Source: an uncultured Microbacterium sp. (GTDB taxonomy: Bacteria > Actinomycetota > Actinomycetes > Actinomycetales > Microbacteriaceae). Taken from it: a stretch of 6,181 nt of DNA. The translations under genes and the position numbers were made by a program. The notes below the pieces were generated by a model. The model saw only the letters and a program-made list of their open reading frames with translations, was not told the origin of the DNA and did no database searches. This document shows, piece after piece, positions 1 to 5,342 of this stretch. The stretch is from NCBI GenBank assembly GCA_937926065.1, contig CALANM010000230.1, forward strand, positions 1 through 6,181, given 5' to 3'. How positions within the stretch are numbered: the stretch's first letter is position 1; each line of letters opens with the position of its first letter.

Positions 1-108
1 GAGCGCGGCGACGGTGCGCGTCCCGCCGGCGAGCGACAGGCCGCCGAGGAGGGGCGCGGCGGGTGTCGCGGTCGGGCGAGGTCGCCGGGTCGGGTTAGCC
101 TCGAAGGC
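1..108. other. Upstream region with no supported gene
   Basis: No start codon or conserved peptide supports a gene here. Reading frame 1 is open from the window edge into the YqaJ gene, but its residues (mostly R, G, E, A, P) look like random GC-rich translation. Plus frame 2 is also open and ends with TGA at 110-112, overlapping the ATG at 109 as ATGA, so the tail of an upstream gene cannot be excluded. One minus-strand frame reads as a hydrophobic stretch (positions 50 to 1) but has no ATG, GTG or TTG start before the YqaJ gene. Confidence 0.4.
96..108 (+). promoter_or_regulatory. Putative leaderless promoter (-10 box) of the YqaJ gene
   Basis: TAGCCT at 96-101 fits the actinobacterial TAnnnT -10 consensus. 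It is followed by 7 nt (CGAAGGC) and then the ATG at 109, so transcription would begin at or next to the start codon. There is no good Shine-Dalgarno sequence at normal spacing and no convincing -35 box. The same block, TAGCGTCGAAGC, precedes the GTG of lysE at 5343, which supports this reading. Confidence 0.5.
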
Positions 109-810
109 ATGAGTCCGGAGGCCATCGCTCGCGTCGCACCCGAGCTGGCCTCTCGGATCATCGCCGACTCCCGCGATCGCGTCGCCTGGCTGCGCGCCCG
201 CTCACGCGGGATCACCGCCACCGACGTCGCGCACCTGTCCGGGGCGAAGTCAATCGCGCGCGCCGCCGACGCCAAGCTCTCGGGCGGGTCGGGCTTCTCC
301 GGCAACGCGTACACGGCGTACGGCCGGCGCCGCGAGCCCGAGATCGCCGCCTGGGTCGCCGCGACGCACAGCATCCAGCCGTCGTCGGCGCTGTTCCACG
401 CGCAGATCGAGAAGCGGCACCTCGCAACGCCCGACGGCATCTCGGTCGACGCGTCGGGACGCGTCACGCTCTGCGAGATCAAGACCACGAACAAGCCGTG
501 GCGCTCGATCCCGCGCACCTACCTCCGCCAGGTCTGGTGGCAGCAGCACGTCCTCGGGGCCGAGCGCACACTCGTGGTGTGGGAGCAGCACGACGACTTC
601 GTCCCCGTCTCCGACGAGCCCCGCTGCGCCTGGGTCGACCGCGACGAGCGCGAGATCCGCCACCTCGTGGGCCTCGCGACGGAGTTGATCGACGAGCTCT
701 ACCGTCGCACGATGCAGCGCCGCGGCGCCCCCTCCGGCACGGCCGGGCCAGCGGATGCCGTGCCCGCGCGTCCGCGTGAGCCGTTCCGGGCGCTCGCCCT
801 CGCCGACTGA
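109..810 (+). CDS. YqaJ-like viral recombinase-family nuclease
   Basis: This 233-residue protein carries a YqaJ/lambda-exonuclease-type fold of the PD-(D/E)xK nuclease superfamily. Visible landmarks are an N-terminal W-L-R-A-R...GITATD stretch (about 27-39), a YGRRREPEIAAW helix with a likely metal-binding Glu at 76 or 78, TPDG with Asp109, CEIKTT with Glu123 and Lys125, and YLRQVWWQQHVL with Gln141. All catalytic positions of the family appear present. Known relatives are 5'-3' exonucleases working with phage single-strand annealing proteins. Here no RecT or other phage gene lies nearby, so a chromosomal role in DNA processing is inferred. The last 30 or so residues (from about 203) are Pro/Ala/Arg-rich and probably disordered. 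ATG at 109 is chosen because a -10-like box lies 7 nt upstream. The nuclease fold is secure; the cellular role is unknown. Confidence 0.85.
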   Translation: MSPEAIARVAPELASRIIADSRDRVAWLRARSRGITATDVAHLSGAKSIARAADAKLSGGSGFSGNAYTAYGRRREPEIAAWVAATHSIQPSSALFHAQIEKRHLATPDGISVDASGRVTLCEIKTTNKPWRSIPRTYLRQVWWQQHVLGAERTLVVWEQHDDFVPVSDEPRCAWVDRDEREIRHLVGLATELIDELYRRTMQRRGAPSGTAGPADAVPARPREPFRALALAD

Positions 811-888
811 CCTCGGCCCTCCGCCGCACGCGGCCCGCAAGCGGCTCAGCCGTCGGCACCCGCCCCACGCGCTGCATCAGTGCCGATA
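811..888. other. Intergenic spacer, no clear terminator
   Basis: This stretch lies between the YqaJ gene and the exporter promoter. It holds a small perfect hairpin, CGGCT-C-AGCCG at 842-852, and a GCCGC-AC-GCGGC repeat just before it, but no T-run follows either. The YqaJ message may end here, but the sequence gives only weak support. Confidence 0.3.
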
Positions 889-904
889 GTTGACACCCGT
901 CAAC
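889..904. promoter_or_regulatory. Operator O1, putative MarR binding site
   Basis: Perfect inverted repeat GTTGA-N6-TCAAC (it can also be read as GTTGAC-N4-GTCAAC). It contains the -35 hexamer TTGACA of the exporter promoter, so a bound repressor would block RNA polymerase. It is one of three 16-bp copies of the same pattern ahead of the exporter gene. Short AT-containing palindromes of about this size are typical of MarR dimers. The link to the MarR protein encoded at 2683 is inferred. Confidence 0.7.
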
Positions 905-918
905 GAACCACATATAGT
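890..918 (+). promoter_or_regulatory. Sigma-70-type promoter of the exporter-marR operon
   Basis: The -35 box TTGACA at 890-895 is a perfect consensus match. A 17-nt spacer leads to the -10 box TATAGT at 913-918, which matches TATAAT at 5 of 6 positions. The start of transcription is expected near 925, inside operator O2, giving a leader of about 40 nt. This is a strong promoter for a 70% GC genome, consistent with a gene held off by a repressor rather than by promoter weakness. Confidence 0.75.
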
Positions 919-932
919 TGACCCTTCTCAAC
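917..932. promoter_or_regulatory. Operator O2, putative MarR binding site
   Basis: GTTGA-N6-TCAAC again, extendable by one matched pair on each side (AGTTGA...TCAACT, 916-933). It overlaps the end of the -10 box and the expected transcription start, so occupancy would block initiation. Its centre is 28 bp from that of O1. Confidence 0.7.
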
Positions 933-933
933 T

Positions 934-949
934 TTTGACTCAAGTCAAC
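934..949. promoter_or_regulatory. Operator O3, putative MarR binding site
   Basis: TTTGA-N6-TCAAC differs from O1 and O2 at one outer base, and its inner part is a perfect repeat TTGACT-CA-AGTCAA (935-948). It lies in the leader between the predicted transcription start and the start codon. Its centre is 17 bp from that of O2. It also abuts the ribosome binding site AAGGA at 956-960. Confidence 0.6.
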
Positions 950-964
950 TAACTCAAGGATGTC

Positions 965-2677
965 ATGACCTCTTCTTCCCCGGAGTCCGTCGACAAGCCC
1001 CGCATGTCGCACCGTCAGGTGCTCGAGGCGCTGTCCGGTCTCATCCTCGGCATGTTCGTGTCGATGCTCGCGTCGACCGTCGTCTCCACCTCGCTGCCGG
1101 TGATCATCCACGACCTCGGCGGCAATCAGGCCGCCTTCACGTGGGTCGTCACGGCGACGCTGCTCACGACAGCGATCTCTACGCCCATCTGGGGCAAGCT
1201 CGCGGACCTCATGAACCGCAAGCTGCTCTATCAGATCGCCCTCGTGATCTTCGTGCTGGCGACCGCCGCGGCGGGCTTCTCGCAGAACTCCGAGACCCTC
1301 ATCGCGTTCCGCGCCGTGCAGGGCCTCGGCGCCGGCGGTCTCGCGGCCCTCAGCCAGGTGCTCATGGCCGACATCATCAGCCCGCGTGAGCGCGGCCGCT
1401 ACATGGGTCTCTTCGGCGCGGTGATGGCGGTCTCCACGATCGGAGGTCCGCTGCTGGGCGGCGTCATCACGGACGCGTGGGGCTGGCGCTGGAACTTCTT
1501 CGTCGCGCTTCCCTTCGCCGTGGCGGCGCTCATCATCGTCCAGACCACGCTCCACAGCCCTGTGCGCGCCAAGAAGAAGACGTCCATCGACTATCTCGGC
1601 ATCGTGCTGCTGTCGGCAGCGGTGTCTCTGCTGCTCATCTGGGTGAGCCTCGCGGGCGACTCGTTCGACTGGTGGAGCACCGAGACGGCCCTCATGGTCG
1701 GTGGCGCGCTGGTCGGAGCCGTCCTGTTCGTGATCGTCGAGCTGCGCTCCAAGGAGCCGCTCATCCCGCTGTCGCTCTTCCGCGACCTGACGTTCACCCT
1801 CTCGGTCGTCGCGTCGATCGCGACGGGCATCGCGATGTTCGGCGCGTCGGTGTTCCTCAGCCAGTACATGCAGCTGGCCCGTGGCGCGACGCCGACTGAG
1901 GCGGGCATCATGACGATCCCGATGATCGGCGGCCTGCTGATCTCGTCGATCGGTGTGGGCGCGCTCATCACCAAGACGGGCCGGTGGAAGACGTTCCTCG
2001 TCATCGGCGGCGTGTCGCTCATCGCCGGCTCGACCCTGCTGTCCACGATCCATTACGACACCGACTTCTTCCTGGTCTCCGTGTACATGTTCCTGCTGGG
2101 CGCGGGCGTCGGTATGACGATGCAGAACCTGGTGCTCGTCGTGCAGAACACGAGCAAGCCGACAGAGATCGGCGTGGCAAGCTCGGGTGTGACGTTCTTC
2201 CGCAGCCTGGGCGGCACGATCGGCGTCTCGGTCATGGGCGCCGCCCTGGCCGCGAGCGTCACCGACCTGGTCGGGCAGCGCAAGGACGACATCGCCGCGG
2301 CCCTCATGAGCCTGGGCGACAAGGCGGCCGAGTGGAGCGCGCAGCTCCAGTCGGGCTCACTGCCGCAGGTGTCCGCGATGCCGGAGGCTCTGCGCATCGT
2401 CTTCGAGGACATCTACGCCACGGGTATCTCGCACGCGTTCCTCATCGCGGTGCCGTTCGCGGTCATCAGCCTGCTGGCGATCGTGTTCCTCCCCAACAAG
2501 CCGCTGACGACCATGACCACCACCGAGCGCATGCGCGCGAGCGAGGCCGACCTGGCTACCGTGTCGGTGTCTGAGGGCATGGGTGCGCTCACGGCGACCG
2601 GCTCGGTGCGGGTCGTCGATGACGGGGCGACGGATGCCGGTTCGGGCCCGGCCTCCCGCAGCGGATCGGAGAGCTGA
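965..2677 (+). CDS. DHA2-family MFS multidrug exporter (EmrB/QacA type, 14 TM)
   Basis: A 570-residue inner-membrane drug:proton antiporter. Hydrophobic segments run from about residue 20 to 510, enough for the 14 helices of the DHA2 group. Motif A is visible as GKLADLMNRK (77-86) between TM2 and TM3. The antiporter motif C region in TM5 reads STIGGPLLGG (157-166). The TM1 motif is degenerate: LASTVVSTSLP (35-45) where many relatives have LDxTIV..ALP, so the acidic residue is Ala. The loop before the last helix (about 433-480) is long, and the C-terminus (512-570) is a polar cytoplasmic tail rich in Ser, Ala and Glu. ATG at 965 follows AAGGA (956-960) at 4 nt. The gene is co-directional with marR, 5 nt apart, under a promoter bearing three operators. 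The substrate cannot be told from the sequence; hydrophobic drugs or antibiotics are likely. Confidence 0.9.
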   Translation: MTSSSPESVDKPRMSHRQVLEALSGLILGMFVSMLASTVVSTSLPVIIHDLGGNQAAFTWVVTATLLTTAISTPIWGKLADLMNRKLLYQIALVIFVLATAAAGFSQNSETLIAFRAVQGLGAGGLAALSQVLMADIISPRERGRYMGLFGAVMAVSTIGGPLLGGVITDAWGWRWNFFVALPFAVAALIIVQTTLHSPVRAKKKTSIDYLGIVLLSAAVSLLLIWVSLAGDSFDWWSTETALMVGGALVGAVLFVIVELRSKEPLIPLSLFRDLTFTLSVVASIATGIAMFGASVFLSQYMQLARGATPTEAGIMTIPMIGGLLISSIGVGALITKTGRWKTFLVIGGVSLIAGSTLLSTIHYDTDFFLVSVYMFLLGAGVGMTMQNLVLVVQNTSKPTEIGVASSGVTFFRSLGGTIGVSVMGAALAASVTDLVGQRKDDIAAALMSLGDKAAEWSAQLQSGSLPQVSAMPEALRIVFEDIYATGISHAFLIAVPFAVISLLAIVFLPNKPLTTMTTTERMRASEADLATVSVSEGMGALTATGSVRVVDDGATDAGSGPASRSGSES

Positions 2678-2682
2678 TCCGC
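2661..2682 (+). repeat. Inverted repeat with the marR ribosome binding site in its loop
   Basis: Perfect 7-bp arms GCGGATC (2661-2667) and GATCCGC (2676-2682) enclose an 8-nt loop, GGAGAGCT. The loop carries the likely Shine-Dalgarno GGAGAG, and the right arm ends right before the ATG of marR at 2683. The left arm and loop include the last codons and stop of the exporter gene. In RNA this could tune marR translation or couple it to exporter translation. There is no T-run, so it is not an intrinsic terminator. Confidence 0.55.
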
Positions 2683-3180
2683 ATGTGCCCGAGGTCCGCG
2701 CAGCCGACCGACACCCCTGGCGCCCGAGCTGACGGGGCTCGCATCGACGCGGTGCGGGCCCTCGAGGCGGAGTTCGGGGAGCTGGTCAACCGGTTCCGGC
2801 GCATCGTCACCGAGAATGCGCAGCGTGTGAGCCCGGGGATGCTGCCGGGAGCCTACAAGGTGTTCACGACGATCGCGCGGCGCGAGTCGGTGACTCAGAC
2901 GGCGCTGGCCGAGCAGCTTCAGCTGGACAAGGGACAGCTGTCGCGCACGGTCCGCGATCTCGAGGCGCTCGGGCTCATCGAGCGCCACCCTGATCCGCAC
3001 GACGGGCGCTCGAGCCTGCTGTCGCCGACGGCGGAGGGTCGGGCGCGCCTCGAGGCAGCCCGCGCGCCGCACGAGAATCTCCTCCACGACAGCCTCGCCG
3101 AGTGGAACGTCGACGACATCCGCAATCTCACACGCCTGCTGCACGCCCTCACGACGGGCGAGCGGCCGGACGCCGGCTGA
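2683..3180 (+). CDS. MarR-family transcriptional regulator
   Basis: A 165-residue dimeric winged-helix repressor. The core helix-turn-helix is VTQTALAEQLQLDKGQLSRT (70-89), followed by VRDLEALGLIERHPD and the wing DPHDGRSSLLSPTAEG (104-119), where the Asp and Arg of the usual D-x-R-D/G-R wing pattern are recognisable. Flanking helices (about 22-48 and 122-157) would form the dimer interface. The first 20 residues are extra and polar. No Cys suited to redox sensing is seen in the core, so small-ligand sensing is more likely than OhrR-type oxidation. The ATG lies 5 nt after the exporter stop, with GGAGAG upstream, so the two genes are probably co-transcribed. It likely binds the three GTTGA-N6-TCAAC repeats at 889-949 and represses its own operon; that target is inferred from position and symmetry. 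Confidence 0.9.
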   Translation: MCPRSAQPTDTPGARADGARIDAVRALEAEFGELVNRFRRIVTENAQRVSPGMLPGAYKVFTTIARRESVTQTALAEQLQLDKGQLSRTVRDLEALGLIERHPDPHDGRSSLLSPTAEGRARLEAARAPHENLLHDSLAEWNVDDIRNLTRLLHALTTGERPDAG

Positions 3181-3347
3181 AGCGCCTCAGTCGTCGGTCT
3201 GCTGGCTGCTGAACGCCGCGTCGCCGGAGCCATCCGGTAGCACCGGCGTAACACGATGGAGACAATATCAGGGTTGACTGGTGGCACGCGCTCACCACGG
3301 CGGTGTGCGCGTCGCAGCGTCCCCCCAGCTCGAGGAAGGAGAGTCCG
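3181..3347. other. Intergenic region before the oxidoreductase gene
   Basis: This spacer holds a small hairpin CCGGT-AGC-ACCGG (3234-3246) without a T-run, which is at best a weak terminator for the exporter operon. A relatively AT-rich island follows (about 3250-3280), including a single GTTGAC half-site at 3273-3278 whose TTGACT could be a -35 box, but no -10 match sits 16-18 nt downstream. There is no second TCAAC arm, so control by the upstream MarR protein is not supported. A strong ribosome binding site, AGGAAGGAGAG (3333-3343), ends the region. Confidence 0.4.
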
Positions 3348-4379
3348 ATGAGATTCCGCCCCCTACGCTCTGCGACCCTCCCCGAGGCCACTCCCACCGC
3401 CGTTCCGGCGCTGCCCGAGTCGATGCGCGCGATGGTGTTCGACGCCCCTGGCGCCGCCGACGTGCTCCGTGAGGACACGATCCCCGTTCCGTCGCCCGTC
3501 ATGAGCGAGCTGCTGATCAAGGTCGTCGCAGCGGGCACGAACCCCATCGACGCCAAGACGCGCGCCGGGCGCGGCGTTGCGGGCGCGATCTCGGCGTCTC
3601 CCAGCACGCTCGGGTTCGACTTCAGCGGCATCGTCGTGAAGGCCCCATACGAGTCCCACCCGCTGCAGCCGGGCACGGAGGTGTTCGGCATGACGTCGTT
3701 CCCGCGTTCTGGCGGCTCGTACGCCGAGTACGTGGTCGCGCCGTCGCTGTCGGTGGCGCGCAAGCCGCCGTCGCTGTCACACGTCGCGGCTGCCGGGGTG
3801 CCGCTCGCGGCGCTCACCGCGTGGGGGCTCGTCGTCGAGACCGCCCACGCGCACGAGGGCCAGCGGGTGCTGATCCACGCGGGGTCGGGTGGTGTCGGTC
3901 ATTTCGCAGTGCAGCTGGCGTCGTACTTCGGGGCGCACGTGACGGCGACTGGATCGGCCGCGAACCTGCCGTGGCTGCGCGAGCTGGGCGCATCGGTCGT
4001 CATCGACTACGCGACGACGCGCTTCGAAGACGTCGTGGGCGAGGTGGATGTCGTGATCGACCTCGTCGGGAATGTGCACGACGACACGGGCACACGTTCG
4101 CTCACGACGCTCCGCTCCGGCGGCCTCTACATCATGGTCCCCACGGGCGCCTGGCCTGACTATGCCGAGCAGGCGGCCGCCGCCGGCGGGCCGGCGACGG
4201 TGGACAAGGTCATCCCTGACGGCGGTGTGCTGTCGACGATCGCGCGCCTGCTCGAGTCGGGCGCGATCCAGGTCTACGTGGACCAGGTGTTCGATCTCGC
4301 GGATGCCGCCGCGGCGCACACGGAGCTCGAGCGCGGTCATTCCCGCGGCAAGGTGGTCCTGCGCGTCAGCGACCTCTGA
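3348..4379 (+). CDS. NAD(P)H-dependent quinone oxidoreductase-like MDR enzyme (zinc-independent)
   Basis: A 343-residue cytosolic reductase of the medium-chain dehydrogenase/reductase superfamily. The N-terminal GroES-like domain shows VVAAGTNPIDAKTRAGRG (59-76) and LGFDFSGIVV (88-97). The Rossmann domain shows VLIHAGSGGVGHFAVQLA (174-191), a nucleotide-binding glycine motif, then the ELGASVVIDY strand-turn (212-221). The catalytic and structural zinc Cys ligands of alcohol dehydrogenases are absent, as in quinone oxidoreductases, so reduction of quinones or activated alkenes is likely; the substrate is unknown. I chose ATG 3348 because AGGAAGGAGAG lies just upstream. An earlier in-frame ATG at 3303 lacks such a site. 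Relatives often begin at the equivalent of Met26 (MRAMVFDAPG), so residues 1-25 are an unusual extension or Met26 is the true start. Its 3' end overlaps lysG convergently by 14 bp. Confidence 0.85.
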   Translation: MRFRPLRSATLPEATPTAVPALPESMRAMVFDAPGAADVLREDTIPVPSPVMSELLIKVVAAGTNPIDAKTRAGRGVAGAISASPSTLGFDFSGIVVKAPYESHPLQPGTEVFGMTSFPRSGGSYAEYVVAPSLSVARKPPSLSHVAAAGVPLAALTAWGLVVETAHAHEGQRVLIHAGSGGVGHFAVQLASYFGAHVTATGSAANLPWLRELGASVVIDYATTRFEDVVGEVDVVIDLVGNVHDDTGTRSLTTLRSGGLYIMVPTGAWPDYAEQAAAAGGPATVDKVIPDGGVLSTIARLLESGAIQVYVDQVFDLADAAAAHTELERGHSRGKVVLRVSDL

Positions 4380-5274
4380 CGTCCTGCGTGAGCACCGCGC
4401 GGCCGTGACCGACGATCGCGTCGGCGACCGCATCGAGCAGGGGCGACGTGAGGTTCCACTGCTGCCAGGTGAGCGGCACGTCGACGGGCGGCCCGCCCAG
4501 GAGCACGAGATCGCCGGCGGAGAGCGCCCGATCGGACTGGAACCGTGGCAGCAGCCCCCATCCGAGTCCGAGGGCGATCGCGGAGGCGAAGTCGTGGGAG
4601 GCCGGGACGTAGTGGCGCGGACCGTCGTCCGCCGCCCCGATGTCTGCGAGCCACTGCCGCTGGAGGTCGTCGCGACGGTCGAAGTCCACGCGCGGCGCTG
4701 CCGAGAGCTCTTCGGCGGCGGGCCCGCCCTGCGCGCGCGTGCGCGGCAGGAAGCGCTCCACGAACCGCGGCGTCGCGACGGCGTGGTAGCGCATCGTCCC
4801 GAGCGGGACGGCACGACATCCGGCCACGGGCTCCGAGCGCGAGGTCACGGCACCCATGACGGTCCCCTCCTCGAGCAGCGACGCGGTGAAGTCCTGGTCG
4901 TCGCGGTGCAGGTCGAAGACGATCGGATGCCGTTCGGTGAGCTCGGCGAGCGGTCTCAGGAACCACGTGGCCAGGGAGTCGGCGTTCACCGCGAGCGGCA
5001 CGCTCACTCGCGCCTCGTCGGCACCGAGCTCCGCGAGGGCGTCGTTCTCCAGCAGTGCGATCTGCCGGGCGTAGCGCACGACGGCGTGTGCTGCCGCGGT
5101 GGGTCGTGCCGGCTTCGCACGGACGAGGAGGACGCGGCCGACCTGCTCTTCGAGCGCCTTGATGCGCTGACTGACGGCCGAGGGCGTGAGGTGCAGACGC
5201 CGCGCGGCGGCATCCAGACTCCCCTCGTCGATCACGAGGGCGAGCGTGCGGGCGAGCTCGGCCGACAGCTGCAT
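4366..5274 (-). CDS. lysG: LysR-family regulator of the ArgP/LysG group
   Basis: A 302-residue LysR-type activator predicted to sense basic amino acids and switch on the divergent exporter gene lysE. The N-terminal winged HTH contains EGSLDAAARRLHLTPSAVSQ (17-36), then RIKALEEQVGRVLLVR. The effector domain has the hallmarks of LysG/ArgP: NADSLATWF, GAVTSRSEPVAGCRAVPLGT, a following MRY, and GLGWGLLP near the C-terminus. It aligns by eye along its full length with my recollection of Corynebacterium glutamicum LysG. An in-frame GTG at 5280 would add two residues, but ATG 5274 is preferred: it matches the family's beginning, and a TAAGCT -10 box (5286-5281) lies 6 nt before it, suggesting a leaderless message that would exclude the GTG. 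Known LysG co-inducers are Lys, Arg and His; the effector here is inferred. Confidence 0.9.
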   Translation of the reverse strand: MQLSAELARTLALVIDEGSLDAAARRLHLTPSAVSQRIKALEEQVGRVLLVRAKPARPTAAAHAVVRYARQIALLENDALAELGADEARVSVPLAVNADSLATWFLRPLAELTERHPIVFDLHRDDQDFTASLLEEGTVMGAVTSRSEPVAGCRAVPLGTMRYHAVATPRFVERFLPRTRAQGGPAAEELSAAPRVDFDRRDDLQRQWLADIGAADDGPRHYVPASHDFASAIALGLGWGLLPRFQSDRALSAGDLVLLGGPPVDVPLTWQQWNLTSPLLDAVADAIVGHGRAVLTQDVRGR

Positions 5275-5286
5275 AAGCACAGCTTA
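5274..5286. promoter_or_regulatory. Putative LysG binding box (T-N11-A palindrome)
   Basis: TAAGC-ACA-GCTTA is a perfect inverted repeat with 5-bp arms and fits the T-N11-A core of LysR-type regulators. Its centre (5280) is about 63 bp upstream of the predicted lysE start, the usual position for a LysR recognition site. It also covers the proposed -10 box and start of lysG, so the same site could give autorepression. A second small symmetric element, AGTT-G-AACT (5300-5308), is centred about 39 bp upstream of lysE, where an activation site would be expected. Confidence 0.55.
5275..5286 (-). promoter_or_regulatory. Putative leaderless promoter of lysG
   Basis: On the minus strand, TAAGCT (5286 to 5281) is followed by 6 nt (GTGCTT) and then ATG at 5274. 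No purine-rich ribosome binding site precedes this ATG. A weak -35 candidate, AGTTCA, lies 17 nt further up. The spacing matches those of the YqaJ and lysE starts in this window. Confidence 0.45.
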
Positions 5287-5330
5287 AGGAAGTGAAGCGA
5301 GTTGAACTGGTCTACGGATGCCGAGTCGCC

Positions 5331-5342
5331 TAGCGTCGAAGC
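5331..5342 (+). promoter_or_regulatory. Putative leaderless promoter of lysE
   Basis: TAGCGT (5331-5336) then CGAAGC (6 nt) then GTG 5343. No Shine-Dalgarno sequence is seen. There is no good -35 box at 16-18 nt; the nearest TTGA-type hexamer, TTGAAC (5302-5307), is 23 nt away. A poor -35 suits a promoter that needs an activator such as LysG. Confidence 0.5.

Noticed and set aside
1..110. Possible divergent minus-strand gene start with a hydrophobic N-terminus
   Set aside because: The hydrophobic frame has no start codon in the window, and the frame that does start with ATG at 110 encodes only low-complexity Arg/Pro-rich sequence.
960..968. Two-codon reading frame ATG-TCA-TGA overlapping the exporter start
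   Set aside because: It overlaps the exporter's own ribosome binding site and has none of its own, so it is probably chance.
479..2053. Long 524-codon open frame on the minus strand across the YqaJ gene and the exporter
   Set aside because: Its translation is dominated by Arg, Asp, His and Glu with no domain. It runs through the promoter/operator region and is antisense to two clear genes, which is the usual shadow effect in 70% GC DNA.
3273..3278. GTTGAC half-site before the oxidoreductase as a further MarR operator
   Set aside because: No TCAAC arm lies at the required spacing, and a lone 6-bp match is expected by chance.
3303..3347. Earlier in-frame ATG for the oxidoreductase
   Set aside because: No ribosome binding site precedes it, and a strong one (3333-3343) lies directly before the ATG at 3348.
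4072..5295. 407-codon plus-strand open frame antisense to lysG
   Set aside because: It overlaps the conserved lysG gene over almost its whole length and its translation has no recognisable motif. The LysR-type protein on the other strand is unambiguous.
5275..5342. Lysine riboswitch upstream of lysE
   Set aside because: The gap is only 68 bp, far shorter than a lysine riboswitch, and the lysE transcript appears to have no leader.
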